Shown: piece after piece, positions 44,630 to 54,052 of the stretch
How positions within the stretch are numbered: the stretch's first letter is position 1
Layout of the letters: every line of letters begins with the position of its first letter
DNA from: Streptomyces sp. NRRL WC-3605
Lineage (GTDB): Bacteria; Actinomycetota; Actinomycetes; Streptomycetales; Streptomycetaceae
Reading direction: 5' to 3'
Length of the DNA stretch: 64,000 nucleotides
Assembly: GCF_001509795.1 (NCBI RefSeq)
Contig: NZ_LLZN01000037.1
Coordinates: 74,063-138,062 of the forward strand
Made by a program: the position numbers and the translations under genes
The notes under the pieces: generated by a model
Databases searched by the model: none
What the model was told of the DNA's origin: nothing
What the model saw: the letters and a program-made list of their open reading frames with translations, nothing else

Positions 44630-44792
44630 TTTGCGGTAGTGGGGGTGGGCCGGCCGCAGCAGGCGTCCGCACCGGTTCTGCTGTGCATCGTTCGAGGTCG
44701 GCGGTGGAGACGGCGTGAGCCTGTGCAGGGTGGACCCCTCTCCGGGTATGTGTGCCCCGTGTCACGCCGCAGGGGGGCGGCCTACGGAATTA

Positions 44793-44821
44793 TTGACTGA
44801 CCGTTCCTCTTAGTATCTACT
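44793..44821 (+). promoter_or_regulatory. Promoter/operator C (TTGACT-N17-TCTACT)
   Basis: TTGACT at 44793-44798 and TCTACT 17 bp later, identical hexamers and spacing to promoter A. Element TTGACTGACCGTTC overlaps the -35. Points to the exported SnoaL-like gene at 45023. Confidence 0.65.
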
Positions 44822-45022
44822 GTGCACTGTTCCCGCGCCACCCGCTACCAGGGTCACGAGGAACCGGCACCCCGGTCTTGCCGCCCCTGCAGTCGTCACA
44901 AGGCGGCCGCAAGACCGGGACCGCAAAGACTCAACTTCCGCACGGGCTTGTTCTGCGCCGCCTCACGGGCAGTCGCCCGTCGAGGCCACGGCCGCCCGGG
45001 CGGAACGAAAGGAACGATCGAC

Positions 45023-45673
45023 ATGCACGGACAGGAAACCCGGAATACGGCGGCGTGGCGCTCCCGTATCGGCGCGTCGGCGCTGGCGGCCGCACTGCTG
45101 GTGGTGGGGGGTCTCGGCGCTGTGGCTCTGACCTCGCCGTCGGCCAACGCACACGACCGGTCGGCGGGCGAGCCGTCGAGGTCACTGGCCGCGAAGGTCC
45201 AGCGCCTGGAGGACATCGAGGACATCCACCAGCTCAAGGCTCGTTACTTCCGTTTCGTGGACGAGAAGAAGCACGACGAGCTGGCCGCACTGTTCACCCC
45301 GCACGCCAAGCTGGTGACGGACGGGATCACGTGGAAGTCCCCGAAGGACTTCGCCTACACCATTCGCGACCTGACCGGCCAGGCACCTTCCGCCCACTCG
45401 GGCATGATGCCGGAGATCACCATCACCGGTCCGAACACGGCGTCGGGCATCTGGTCGATGCAGGACGTACTCACGTTCCCGGCCGGCAAGGACGCGCCGC
45501 AGGGCCACCACGGCTACGGGCAGTACCGTGAGACCTATCGGAAGATCGACGGCAAGTGGCTGATCGACTCGGTGCTGCTGACCCGGTTCCGTATGGATCC
45601 CATTCCGAACTGGACCCCCCCGAAGACCGCCGCCTCCGAGGGTGCTCCTTCCCAGACCGCCCCCGCTAAGTGA
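45023..45673 (+). CDS. Exported SnoaL-like (NTF2-fold) protein
   Basis: 216 residues from ATG 45023 (AAAGGAACG upstream). Residues 10-45 are a signal peptide (SRIGASALAAALLVVGGLGA, cleavage near PSANA). Residues 60-190 are a SnoaL_4-type NTF2 fold: DIHQLKARYFRFVDEKKHDE, LFTPHAKLVTDGITWKSPKD, YGQYRETYRKIDGKWLIDSV. The domain is closely related to the cytosolic protein at 52132. The tail is Pro/Ala-rich. Homologues act as ring cyclases, isomerases or epoxide hydrolases, almost always inside the cell, so export is unusual. Driven by promoter C. Confidence 0.88.
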   Translation: MHGQETRNTAAWRSRIGASALAAALLVVGGLGAVALTSPSANAHDRSAGEPSRSLAAKVQRLEDIEDIHQLKARYFRFVDEKKHDELAALFTPHAKLVTDGITWKSPKDFAYTIRDLTGQAPSAHSGMMPEITITGPNTASGIWSMQDVLTFPAGKDAPQGHHGYGQYRETYRKIDGKWLIDSVLLTRFRMDPIPNWTPPKTAASEGAPSQTAPAK

Positions 45674-45892
45674 GGTACGTGGGCTGCACGTTCGAGTGAG
45701 CTCACACACCCCACTTCATACCCACGGAACCGCTGCTTTCCGCCGCGTGCGCAACCTGCGCGCCGAGACGGCGGCGGTTTCGTGCATCTCTCTGCCGACA
45801 ACGCGCACCCGTTGCCGGCGTCCATCTCGCCGGCCCGGCAGGCCCCCGGCCCCATCGACCGCGTCGGCTCTTTCCGTAAATGGAGGTTGGTT

Positions 45893-46681
45893 GTGGTGAT
45901 CGACAGTTGTCAGGTGGACGGCGTCTTCGTCGAACACGTCGCGCCCCAGGGAGCACCGAAGGGCCCCCCGGTGGTCTTCGTGCACGGCGGAAGCCACGGA
46001 AGCTGGCTGTGGGAACAGTGGCTGCCCTACTTCGCGGCCGCCGGCCGGCAAAGCTACGCCTTCAGCTGGTACAACCACACCAACTCGCGGAACCTGCCCA
46101 AGGAAGAGTTCGTGCGACGGAGCATGCTCGACGTCACGCGCGAACTGCGGACCGTCATATCGCACGTCGGCGACACCCCCGTGCTCGTCGCCCACAGCAT
46201 GGGCGCGGCTGCGGTGCAGAAGTACGCAGAGCAGTTCCCGGTCGCCGCGCAGGTGCTCCTGGCCCCGGTTCCCTCGCAGGACTCCGCGGGTGCGCCTCTT
46301 CCCCTGGAGGTCGACCTGAGTGAACCCTTCCCTCCCATGCCGTACGAGATGGCCGTGGAGTGGTTCTTCGCAGGCTGCTCGGACGACGACGCACGTCGCT
46401 ACTACAGCCTCATGCCGGACGAGTCCCCGAAGGCCGTTTGGGAGGCTGCTCAGCGTGGCGCGGCCATCGCGCTCGACCGGACGCGGATCAGCGGTCCCGC
46501 ACTGATGGTCGCCGGAGGCCGCGACATCGTGTCACCGGCAGAGCTGGTCCGCAGGCACGCCGATCACTTCGGAGCCGACTATCTGTTCCTCCCCGACCGG
46601 GCTCACAGCCTCATCCTGGAGCCTCGCTGGGCGGAAGTGGCAGACCGCGTCCTGTCCTGGCTCGACCGGTCCGTGTGGTGA
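45893..46681 (+). CDS. Alpha/beta hydrolase
   Basis: 262 residues from GTG 45893 (TGGAGG at 45881-45886; GTG 45896 is equally possible). Motifs: VVFVHGGSHGSWLWEQWLPY (oxyanion hole), VLVAHSMGAAAVQKYAE (nucleophile Ser), VAGGRDIVSP (acid) and DRAHSLILEPRW (His). Follows the exported SnoaL gene on the same strand with 219 bp between, and ends at a strong hairpin (46842-46870). Likely a lactonase or esterase; substrate unknown. Confidence 0.9.
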   Translation: MVIDSCQVDGVFVEHVAPQGAPKGPPVVFVHGGSHGSWLWEQWLPYFAAAGRQSYAFSWYNHTNSRNLPKEEFVRRSMLDVTRELRTVISHVGDTPVLVAHSMGAAAVQKYAEQFPVAAQVLLAPVPSQDSAGAPLPLEVDLSEPFPPMPYEMAVEWFFAGCSDDDARRYYSLMPDESPKAVWEAAQRGAAIALDRTRISGPALMVAGGRDIVSPAELVRRHADHFGADYLFLPDRAHSLILEPRWAEVADRVLSWLDRSVW

Positions 46682-46841
46682 CAGTGCCCGTCGAGGGCTC
46701 CACCCCGCAGCTCCCGCCACCGGACATGGCGGGGAAGCATCGTCCGTGAACAACAGCGCGGCCAACCCCCTCCACCCACCCAGCCGCGAAGGCACGTTGC
46801 GCAGGGTATGAGCGGTGCGGGCCCGCTCCATCTATGTACCG

Positions 46842-46870
46842 GGCCTTCCCGGCCGGCGGCCGGGAAGGCC
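46842..46870. terminator. Stem-loop after the alpha/beta hydrolase
   Basis: 13-bp perfect stem GGCCTTCCCGGCC / GGCCGGGAAGGCC with a 3-base loop. Confidence 0.8.
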
Positions 46871-46929
46871 GACACCCAGTAGACGACGGGCCCGCCTGAG
46901 GCCCGGTCACCTTGAGAGAATGAGGGAAC

Positions 46930-48138
46930 GTGGGACATCCCGTCGACGGCATCAGCACGCCGTCCTCTGAAGAACGAAGGGCGAAGCTCGTCGCCCGTGC
47001 CGCCGATCTCCAGGCGGTGCTGCGAGCCCAGGCGGCTCTCAGCGAGCAGGAACGCACGGTGTCGCCCGAAGCAGTTGCGGCCATGACCGAAGCGGGTGTC
47101 TTCCGGCTGCTCACGCCGAAGAGGTTCGGTGGTCACCAGACCGATCTGAGGACCCTGACCTCCGTCTCCGAGGTCCTGGGACAGGGCGACGGGTCGGCTG
47201 CGTGGACCGGCATGATCATCGCGGTGACCAACTGGCTGGCCTCTCTGTTCCCCGAGCAGGCCCAACAGGACGTTTTCGGAGCAGACCCGGACGCGCGCGT
47301 GACGGGCGTCGCCGCGCCCACCGGCATGGGTGAGCCGGTCGAAGGCGGATGGCGTGTCACCGGCAGGTGGTCGTACAACTCCGGTGCCCCACACGCCACC
47401 TGGGCGGCAGTGGGAGCACTGCTGAAAGACGAGAGGGGCGCGGTCGCCGACCAGGCACTGGTGCTGATTCCCGCCTCGGAGCTGTGCGTGGAGGACACCT
47501 GGCACACCGCGGGGATGCGGGCGACGGCGAGCAACACGTTGACGGCGGAATCCGTCTTCGTCCCCGCCCACCGCGTGCTGTCGGTGCCGGCGGCAGCGGA
47601 GGGCAGCTACCCGCGTACAGCTGACGACGGAGCCCTCTTCTCCTCAGCCTTCGGCCCCATGCTGACGCTGTGTCTGGCCGGCCCTCTGCTCGGCATGGGC
47701 AAAGCCGCTCTTGAGACCGTGGTCGACCAGGCCGGCTCCAAGCCCTTGTCCTTCACGATCCACCCGCGGCAGGCCGACTCCGTGGGCGTTCAGACACAGA
47801 TCGCGCAAGCCGCCCTGCAACTGGAGACAGCGCGCCTGCACATCTACGCCGCCGCCGACGAAGTGGACCGGTCGGCAGCCGAGGGCACACTCGACTACGC
47901 CACCCGCACCAGGCTGCGGGCACAGGCGGGATACGCGGCCCAGCAGGTGCTGGCAGCGATCACCACCCTCCTGAACGTCCACGGCGCCTCCGCATTCGCC
48001 GAGACCAGCCCGCTGCAGCGCATCTGGCGGGATGCCAACACCGCGGCCCGTCACGCCGGCCTGGTACCGGCGGTCGGGTACGAGGTCTACGGCAAGTCCC
48101 TCCTCGGCGTCGAGGAGCGGGTGAGCCTCATGATCTGA
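46930..48138 (+). CDS. Acyl-CoA-dehydrogenase-fold flavin monooxygenase
   Basis: 402 residues from GTG 46930 after GAGGGAACG. ACAD-like fold: TEAGVFRLLTPKRFGGHQTD in the N-terminal helical domain, GWRVTGRWSYNSGAPHATWA in the beta domain, and SPLQRIWRDANTAARHAGLV in the C-terminal domain. The RIWRD-A-xRH arrangement and lack of the acyl-CoA catalytic Glu are typical of group D FMN/FAD-dependent monooxygenases (HsaA, DszC, polyketide hydroxylases) rather than true acyl-CoA dehydrogenases. It needs a separate flavin reductase, which is not visible in the window. Confidence 0.87.
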   Translation: MGHPVDGISTPSSEERRAKLVARAADLQAVLRAQAALSEQERTVSPEAVAAMTEAGVFRLLTPKRFGGHQTDLRTLTSVSEVLGQGDGSAAWTGMIIAVTNWLASLFPEQAQQDVFGADPDARVTGVAAPTGMGEPVEGGWRVTGRWSYNSGAPHATWAAVGALLKDERGAVADQALVLIPASELCVEDTWHTAGMRATASNTLTAESVFVPAHRVLSVPAAAEGSYPRTADDGALFSSAFGPMLTLCLAGPLLGMGKAALETVVDQAGSKPLSFTIHPRQADSVGVQTQIAQAALQLETARLHIYAAADEVDRSAAEGTLDYATRTRLRAQAGYAAQQVLAAITTLLNVHGASAFAETSPLQRIWRDANTAARHAGLVPAVGYEVYGKSLLGVEERVSLMI

Positions 48139-48157
48139 GACTCACCACCGGGCGACA

Positions 48158-48196
48158 CCCCGGTTCCGGGTCCCGAGCCACGACCCGGAACCGGGG
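48158..48196. terminator. Bidirectional stem-loop
   Basis: 15-bp perfect stem CCCCGGTTCCGGGTC / GACCCGGAACCGGGG, 9-base loop, between the monooxygenase (+) and a broken SDR gene (-). Confidence 0.88.
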
Positions 48197-48211
48197 ATCC
48201 GACAGTCGGCC

Positions 48212-49082
48212 TCAACGCATAAGGGCCCGCTCCGCGTACTCCCACAGCCGCTGCGCCGAAGCCGGGTCGAGCGCATGTGCCGCCACACCGCTCGGGTTCT
48301 CCGCGCCCTCCACCGCGATCGGCGCCTCCTGATTGTCATCGAAATAGCGGCCCGTCACTCCGCTCACCAGAGGCGAGGCCGCCAAGAGCACGGAAGTCGC
48401 CGCCCCTTGAGCCGGTGTCTTGTAGTAGGGCAGAGGGGTGAGATTGCCGGCAGCGTCCATGACGCCGAACGCCCGCATGGTGTCGTCGTCGAGGTGCCGC
48501 TGGAGATTGGTCAGGATGTACCCCGGGTTGCAGGCGGTGACGGTGATGCCGTCTTCGGCCCAGCTGCGAGCGCCCACCGCGAACAGGACCTCCGCCGCCT
48601 TGGACTGACCGTAGGCGACCCAGGGATCGTACGGGCGCCGCTCGAACTGCGGGTCCTCGAAGTCCGAAGTGACCGAGGAAATTCGTGGCGAGCTGCAGCT
48701 CCCAGCCGTTTGGCGCGAGTTCCTTCTGGGGGAGCGCCATGATTCCTGCATTGGCGACGAGGATGTCGAGTGGCCCTTGCCATTCCTTCACGAAGGACCG
48801 CACTGACTCGAGATCGGAGAGGTGGAGCTGGGCGAGATGAGCGTTTCCTGATCCCCCGACCTCATTGAGTTCGCGAAGCAGCGGCCCCGCTGATTCCGGC
48901 CGACGGGTGGCGACGGTCACCTCGGCGCCTGCAGCGACCAGGGGCCTGACCGTCTCGACACCGATACCTGAGGCCCCGCCCGTGACTATGGCCCGTCGAC
49001 CCGTGAGATCGACGCCGGAAATCACTTCCGCGGACGTCGCCCGGGGTGGGAACGGGGTGGTCAAAAGCTTCTCTGTGCTCAT
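48212..49082 (-). pseudogene. SDR gene with an internal deletion
   Basis: The 5' part (from ATG 49082) is a normal long-type SDR: RRAIVTGGASGIGVETVRPL, DILVANAGIMALPQKELAPN, ATNFLGHF. The 3' part, in another frame, is also normal: DFEDPQFERRPYDPWVAYGQ SKAAEVLF (Tyr and Lys) to the end. At about 48675-48685 the segment between NFLGHF and FEDPQF is missing (roughly 40 codons, including the catalytic Ser strand), and the join is out of frame. Both halves are well preserved, so the lesion looks recent. Confidence 0.85.
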
Positions 49083-49189
49083 GAGAACCTCATCATCGGT
49101 GGAGCGAATTCAATTCGACTGTATGGCCCCACGAATGCATCGAACATCATTGGAAGTCCATGAGAGATTACCCAGCGTCCAGGAGAAGA

Positions 49190-50116
49190 ATGGACCCGCT
49201 TGAAGACGTTCTGTCCCTGCTCCGAACGCGCAGTCATCTCTCGGCGGGTCTGACCGCCGGAGGGCAGTGGTCCGTCCGGTTCGAGCCGCCGAGCGGAGTG
49301 AAATTCAACACCCTGCGGCGGGGGTACTGCTGGCTCGAGGTCGAAAAAGCGGACGGTCCGATCGCCTTGGCGCCGGGCGATTGCTACCTGCTCACCCGGC
49401 CCCTGCCATTCACCCTGCGCAGCGACCCCCCGGGCCCCGAGATCGACGCTCGCACCATCTTCGCCGGAGTCGAGAACGGAATGGCGCACACCGGCACAGG
49501 CGACGACGTGCTGCTCATCGGCGGGCGGTTCACCTTCGGCGAGCCTGGCCACGAACTGCTCCTGGCGGGCCTTCCACCGGTCATCCATGTCCCGGCGGGC
49601 ACACCGCACGCCGAGATGGTGGAATGGGCACTGACTGTGATCGAGCAGGAACTCACGTCGAGACCGGCAGCTTCGTCGCTCGTCGCCGAGCACCTGGCGG
49701 TCGTCATGCTCATCCACGTGATGCGCCTGCACCTCGCCCGGGAACCGCGAGCGGCCTCGGGGCTGCTGACAGGACTGGCCGAGCCGGCAGTCCGCGCCGC
49801 GCTGACATCGCTCCACACGGACCCGGCGCACCCCTGGACGGTGGCCGAGTTGGCGCGAGCCGGTGCCGTCTCCCGTTCCACCCTGGCGGCACGCTTCAAG
49901 GACACCATGGGCCAGGGGCCGATGGAGTACCTGACCCGTTGGCGCATCCAACTCGCGGCGCAGAGGCTCCGGGAGAGCGACGAAACTCTTTCGGCGATCG
50001 CCCGCTCCACCGGCTATGGATCCGAGAGCGCGATGAGCACGGCTTTCAAGCGGGTCACGGGTGTGTCTCCCAGCGTCTACCGCAGGCGCCACCGCGGGGC
50101 GGCAGCGGGTGACTGA
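49190..50116 (+). CDS. AraC-family regulator with cupin sensor domain
   Basis: 308 residues from ATG 49190, directly after AGGAGAAGA. N-terminal cupin_6-type domain ([40 protein letters not shown]). C-terminal AraC double HTH ([60 protein letters not shown] then [12 protein letters not shown]). Divergent from the broken SDR gene (start 49082), a common pairing in which the AraC protein activates the SDR; here the partner has been lost. Confidence 0.94.
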   Translation: MDPLEDVLSLLRTRSHLSAGLTAGGQWSVRFEPPSGVKFNTLRRGYCWLEVEKADGPIALAPGDCYLLTRPLPFTLRSDPPGPEIDARTIFAGVENGMAHTGTGDDVLLIGGRFTFGEPGHELLLAGLPPVIHVPAGTPHAEMVEWALTVIEQELTSRPAASSLVAEHLAVVMLIHVMRLHLAREPRAASGLLTGLAEPAVRAALTSLHTDPAHPWTVAELARAGAVSRSTLAARFKDTMGQGPMEYLTRWRIQLAAQRLRESDETLSAIARSTGYGSESAMSTAFKRVTGVSPSVYRRRHRGAAAGD

Positions 50117-50274
50117 CAGGGGGACGCCGGGGTCGGGCGCACCGGATGTCACAGCGGGAGAGCGGCCTGCGGACACGGGCTATACCGTTGGATCAGGGCG
50201 CCGGACCGCGGCGGTGGAGGGCTGCGGCCACTGACGCGAGGCACATTGTCGTTCGCTGCCACCTGGGAGTAGTC

Positions 50275-50742
50275 GTGACAGATCATCCGCCTGTACCCCC
50301 CTTCACACGGGAGTCGGCAATCCAGAAGGTGCGTCTTGCCGAGGACGGTTGGAACAGCCGCGATCCGCACAAGGTCTCCCTCGTCTACGCCGAGGATTCC
50401 CGCTGGCGAAACCGCAATGAGTTCGTCACGGGACGTGAGGAGATAGTCGAGTTCCTGACCCGAAAATGGGAGAAGGAGCTGGAATACCGACTCATCAAGG
50501 AGCTTTGGGCGTTCGACGGCAACCGCATCGCGGTGCGGTTCGCCTATGAGTCGTGCGACACCGACGGCAACTGGTGGCGTTCGTACGGCAACGAGAACTG
50601 GGAGTTCAACGCGGACGGGCTCATGGCCGTCCGGCACGCCTCCATCAACGACTTGCCCATCTCCGCATCGGAGCGCGCATACCATTGGCCGCTCGGCCGC
50701 AGGCCCGACGAACATCCTGACCTCAGCGAACTCGGATTCTGA
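50275..50742 (+). CDS. DUF1348 / NTF2-like protein
   Basis: 155 residues from GTG 50275. The DUF1348 family is plain: [60 protein letters not shown] and [20 protein letters not shown]. It is a single NTF2-fold domain with the same cone-shaped cavity as SnoaL. Biochemical role unknown. Fourth NTF2-type protein in this 11-kb stretch. Confidence 0.93.
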   Translation: MTDHPPVPPFTRESAIQKVRLAEDGWNSRDPHKVSLVYAEDSRWRNRNEFVTGREEIVEFLTRKWEKELEYRLIKELWAFDGNRIAVRFAYESCDTDGNWWRSYGNENWEFNADGLMAVRHASINDLPISASERAYHWPLGRRPDEHPDLSELGF

Positions 50743-51010
50743 CCGCAGCACCGAGCGGACGGACCCTGCGGTTCGGGTTTGGCGGCCCCGGCTCTGCCGG
50801 TCCACGTGGACGCTCGGGACGCCGAAACTGAGCCATTCGGTTAGGGTGAATTCCACGATGTGCTCGGCGCGGTCAACTCAGGTCGCCGACGCATACGTCG
50901 GCCGCGGGCGCGCCAGGGGCAAGCGCACGATTCGGCGCGCCGAATTCTGGGCCGGGCACTGAATTCCACCCACTGTGCGGAGTTCCCGCAATAGACGGAA
51001 GGACCCCCTC

Positions 51011-51838
51011 ATGTCCTTTGTCACTGCCGAAGACGGAACAGACATCTTCTACAAGGACTGGGGAGACGGTCAGCCCGTGGTCTTCTCCCACGGCTGGCCT
51101 CTGATCGCCGATGCCTGGGATCCACAGATGAAACTGATGGCCGACAACGGCTACCGGGCCATTGCCCACGACCGGCGAGGCGGCGGACGTTCCGGCCAGA
51201 GCTGGGAGGGCAATGACCTCGATACGTACGCCGATGATCTGGCGGCGCTGATCGAGCAGCTCGACCTAAGGAACGTCATACTTGTCGGACACTCGACCGG
51301 GGGCGGCGAGGTCACCCGCTACATCGGCCGGCACGGCTCCGAGCGGGTCGCCAAGGCCGTGCTGGTAGGCGCGATCCCACCGCTGATGCTGAAGACCGAG
51401 GCGAACCCCGAGGGGCTGCCGATCGACGTGTTCGACGGGATCCGGCAAGGGGTGGAGTCCGATCGGTCGCAGTTCTACCAGGACCTCAGCGCATCCTTCT
51501 ACGGCGCGAACCGCGACGGATCCACTGTCACGCAGGGCACGCGTGATGAGTTCTGGCTGTGGAGCATGACGGTGGGGATCAAGGGCGCGTACGACTGCGT
51601 CAAGGCCTTCTCCGAGACCGACCTCACCGAGGATCTCAAGAAGATCGACGTGCCCACATTGATCGTGCACGGCGACGACGACCAGATCGTTCCGATCGTC
51701 GCTTCGGGCGACAAGAGCTCGAAGCTGGTCAAGGACGCGGTCTACAAGGTGTACCCGGGGGCACCGCACGGCCTGGCGATGGTGCCCAAGTTCGCCGAGA
51801 CCTTCAACGCCGACCTGCTGGAGTTCGCGCGCAGTTGA
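51011..51838 (+). CDS. Alpha/beta hydrolase, non-heme chloroperoxidase type
   Basis: 275 residues from ATG 51011 after GGAAGGACC. Typical cofactor-free haloperoxidase/esterase: [38 protein letters not shown] (nucleophile Ser), [11 protein letters not shown] (Asp) and [13 protein letters not shown] (His). Such proteins act physiologically as esterases or perhydrolases. Upstream sequence near 50880-50960 has low GC but no clear operator. Confidence 0.95.
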   Translation: MSFVTAEDGTDIFYKDWGDGQPVVFSHGWPLIADAWDPQMKLMADNGYRAIAHDRRGGGRSGQSWEGNDLDTYADDLAALIEQLDLRNVILVGHSTGGGEVTRYIGRHGSERVAKAVLVGAIPPLMLKTEANPEGLPIDVFDGIRQGVESDRSQFYQDLSASFYGANRDGSTVTQGTRDEFWLWSMTVGIKGAYDCVKAFSETDLTEDLKKIDVPTLIVHGDDDQIVPIVASGDKSSKLVKDAVYKVYPGAPHGLAMVPKFAETFNADLLEFARS

Positions 51839-52131
51839 GAGGCGAGGCGGCTGCGGGGCCAAGGGGCGCGAGTCAAGCCCGTTTCTGTCCGGCGCGGAAC
51901 GGGAGTGGCGCATGCTTCCCGGTGGCCCTCGGACCGCCTTGGTGTGCCGATGGCGACGGCGGGCCGCCGCTTCGACCGGCCGACTTCACCGGCCGGGGCG
52001 ATCGATGCTGGGCCGAACTGCGGGACGAGCGAGCCTCGTCAATCCCATCGCGCCAATCCGATATGTACCGGTGTGGTTCTGGCGGTTCGGCATGGACAGG
52101 CCAGGTGTTGTACAGCCAAGGAGGCGAGATC

Positions 52132-52593
52132 ATGAGTGATCTCGACGAGATACGTCGCCGGCTGAGCGACCTCGAGGCGATCGAGAGCATCAAGCAACTG
52201 AAGGCGCGCTACTTCCGTTTCGTGGACGAGAAGAAGCATGACGACCTTGTCGCGCTCTTCACACCCGATGCCAAGCTCGTGACCGACGGGATCGTGTGGA
52301 AGTCGCCGCAGGAGTTCGCCTACACCATCCGTGACCTGACCGGGCTAGCGCCGTCGGTGCATCACGGCCACATGCCGGAGATCGAGATGACCGGGCCCGA
52401 CACGGCGTCGGGGATCTGGGCGATGGAGGATCTGCTGACCTTCCCGGCGGGGAAGGACGCCCCCGAGGGGCACAACGGCTACGGCCAGTACCGGGAGACC
52501 TACCGCAAGGTTGACGGTCGGTGGTTGATCGACTCGGTGGAGCTGACCCGCTTCCGCATGGATCCGCTCGACAACTGGGACCCCGGTACCTGA
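52132..52593 (+). CDS. SnoaL-like (NTF2-fold) protein, cytosolic
   Basis: 153 residues from ATG 52132 with AAGGAGG at 52118-52124. Single SnoaL_4-type domain: AIESIKQLKARYFRFVDEKK, LFTPDAKLVTDGIVWKSPQE, FAYTIRDLTGLAPSVHHGHM and YGQYRETYRKVDGRWLIDSV. About three quarters of aligned positions appear identical to the exported protein at 45023, but there is no signal peptide. Probably a cyclase, isomerase or hydratase-type enzyme; the exact reaction is not predictable. Confidence 0.92.
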   Translation: MSDLDEIRRRLSDLEAIESIKQLKARYFRFVDEKKHDDLVALFTPDAKLVTDGIVWKSPQEFAYTIRDLTGLAPSVHHGHMPEIEMTGPDTASGIWAMEDLLTFPAGKDAPEGHNGYGQYRETYRKVDGRWLIDSVELTRFRMDPLDNWDPGT

Positions 52594-52731
52594 CACGGGG
52601 TGCGGGTCCGGGCTCGCGAGAGACCCGGCCGAAGGGGCCGCCGCCACACAGGCGCCTGGAAGGTTCCCGTGCCACGGGCTCGCGCCGGCGGTTGTCGATG
52701 CGAGCCCGCACAAGAGCCGGGAGCTCCCGGC

Positions 52732-52757
52732 GGCGGAGTGGGTGGGCGCACTCCGCC
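52732..52757. terminator. Stem-loop between convergent genes
   Basis: 9-bp stem GGCGGAGTG / CACTCCGCC with an 8-base loop, between the SnoaL-like gene (+) and the MDR oxidoreductase (-). Confidence 0.6.
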
Positions 52758-52820
52758 CGGAGCGGTGACCCGCCGCCTCCAGCCGCTACGCCTGGGGCTG
52801 CGCCGTAGGCCGCGCGGTGG

Positions 52821-53783
52821 TCAGAACGTCAAGACCAGCCTGCCTCGCACGCCACCCCCCTCGAAACGCCGATGGGCGTCGGCCGCCTGGTCCGCGGGGT
52901 ATTCACCGGCGACGCGCAAGGTGATGCGACCCTGCTCCGTGAGCACGCGCAGGGCGTCGAGCTTGTCGTGTGCGTAGCGGTACTCGGGCACGAAGACGTT
53001 CCTCACGATCACATCTCCCGTGTCGCCAAGGGGAACGGTGCCAGGTTCTCCGACGCTGCGCGCCAGGGCGAGCTGTCCGCCGGGTCGGATGGCGCCAAGA
53101 ACCTGGGGTCCCATGACAGCGGCGTCCACGACCGCTTCGACGCCCTGCGGGACGACGTCGCGGAAGCGGTCGGCCACATCCGGTCCCCGGCTGACCACCT
53201 TGTCCGCGCCCAGGGACCGGACCAGTTCCTCGTCGGCGGGCGCCGCGTCCGCGACCACGGACAGTCCGTCCGCCTTGGCGAGCTGCACGGTGTATCCGCC
53301 CAGTGCTCCGGCGGCGCCGGTGACGGCGATCCATCCACCGGGAGCCAGGTCCAGCACATCGAGGGCAAGGCGTGCGGTCAGGCCGTTCATCGGGAGAGTG
53401 GCAGCCTCGGCGTGAGTCGTTCCGGCCGGTGCCCGTACGACCTGCCGCGCGTCGACGACGACATACTCCGCGTAGGCGCCCCCGGACGGATCGATCGGGA
53501 TGACGATCGCCATCACCCGGTCACCCACGTGCAGGTCCGTGGCCGCGTCCGGGGCGATGGCGTCCACGACGCCGGCCGCGTCCATGCCGGGCCGGTACGG
53601 GGGAGTCAGCCGCCCCGCGAGCATCGAGTCGGTGAAACCGGTGCGCAGCAGGATGTCCGACGGGTTCACCGACGCCGCGTGCACCCGGATGCGGATCTGT
53701 CCGGGACCGACCTCCGGTACCGGCAGGTCGACGACCTCGAGCACCTCGGGACCGCCGTAGCGGAACACTCCTACAGCCTTCAT
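52821..53783 (-). CDS. MDR-family NADP-dependent oxidoreductase
   Basis: 320 residues from ATG 53783 after AAGGAAGC. Zinc-independent quinone-oxidoreductase type: MKAVGVFRYGGPEVLEVVDL, HAASVNPSDILLRTG, GMDAAGVVDAIAPDA and the NADPH loop TGAAGALGGYTVQLAKADGL. No zinc ligands. It reduces quinones or alpha,beta-enones in known homologues. Its promoter has element D overlapping a TATAAT -10. Confidence 0.93.
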   Translation of the reverse strand: MKAVGVFRYGGPEVLEVVDLPVPEVGPGQIRIRVHAASVNPSDILLRTGFTDSMLAGRLTPPYRPGMDAAGVVDAIAPDAATDLHVGDRVMAIVIPIDPSGGAYAEYVVVDARQVVRAPAGTTHAEAATLPMNGLTARLALDVLDLAPGGWIAVTGAAGALGGYTVQLAKADGLSVVADAAPADEELVRSLGADKVVSRGPDVADRFRDVVPQGVEAVVDAAVMGPQVLGAIRPGGQLALARSVGEPGTVPLGDTGDVIVRNVFVPEYRYAHDKLDALRVLTEQGRITLRVAGEYPADQAADAHRRFEGGGVRGRLVLTF

Positions 53784-53843
53784 AACTGCTTCCTTTCCCG
53801 AGGGTGTGGCCGCAGCCGAACCCGTCGGCCGTGACCACACCCG

Positions 53844-53865
53844 ATTATATCTCGAATGGTCAGTA
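53844..53865 (-). promoter_or_regulatory. Promoter/operator D (TACTGACCATTC and TATAAT)
   Basis: On the minus strand, TATACTGACCATTC is followed four bases later by TATAAT (53844-53849). The element therefore sits in the spacer of the promoter for the MDR gene at 53783. Confidence 0.55.
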
Positions 53866-54052
53866 TAGAATGCTGGCCGGTCTGCTTGCGTCAAGATCGG
53901 CGACCGGGCGAGTCCTGCCTTGCCCTGCGTGCCGCCCGACGGCAACGCTTCCCAGCCTGCGGATACGTTCGTGGTCCGACCCCTGGATCGCCGGCGCGTC
54001 TGTCCGGCCCGGGCGTCCGCCCCGGGAGGGGTGCGCGGGGTGTTTTCCGGGG

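Noticed and set aside
45893..49082. Steroid-degradation (HsaA-type) cluster
   Set aside because: Only the monooxygenase resembles HsaA; no HsaB, HsaC, HsaD, Kst or Mce genes are present.
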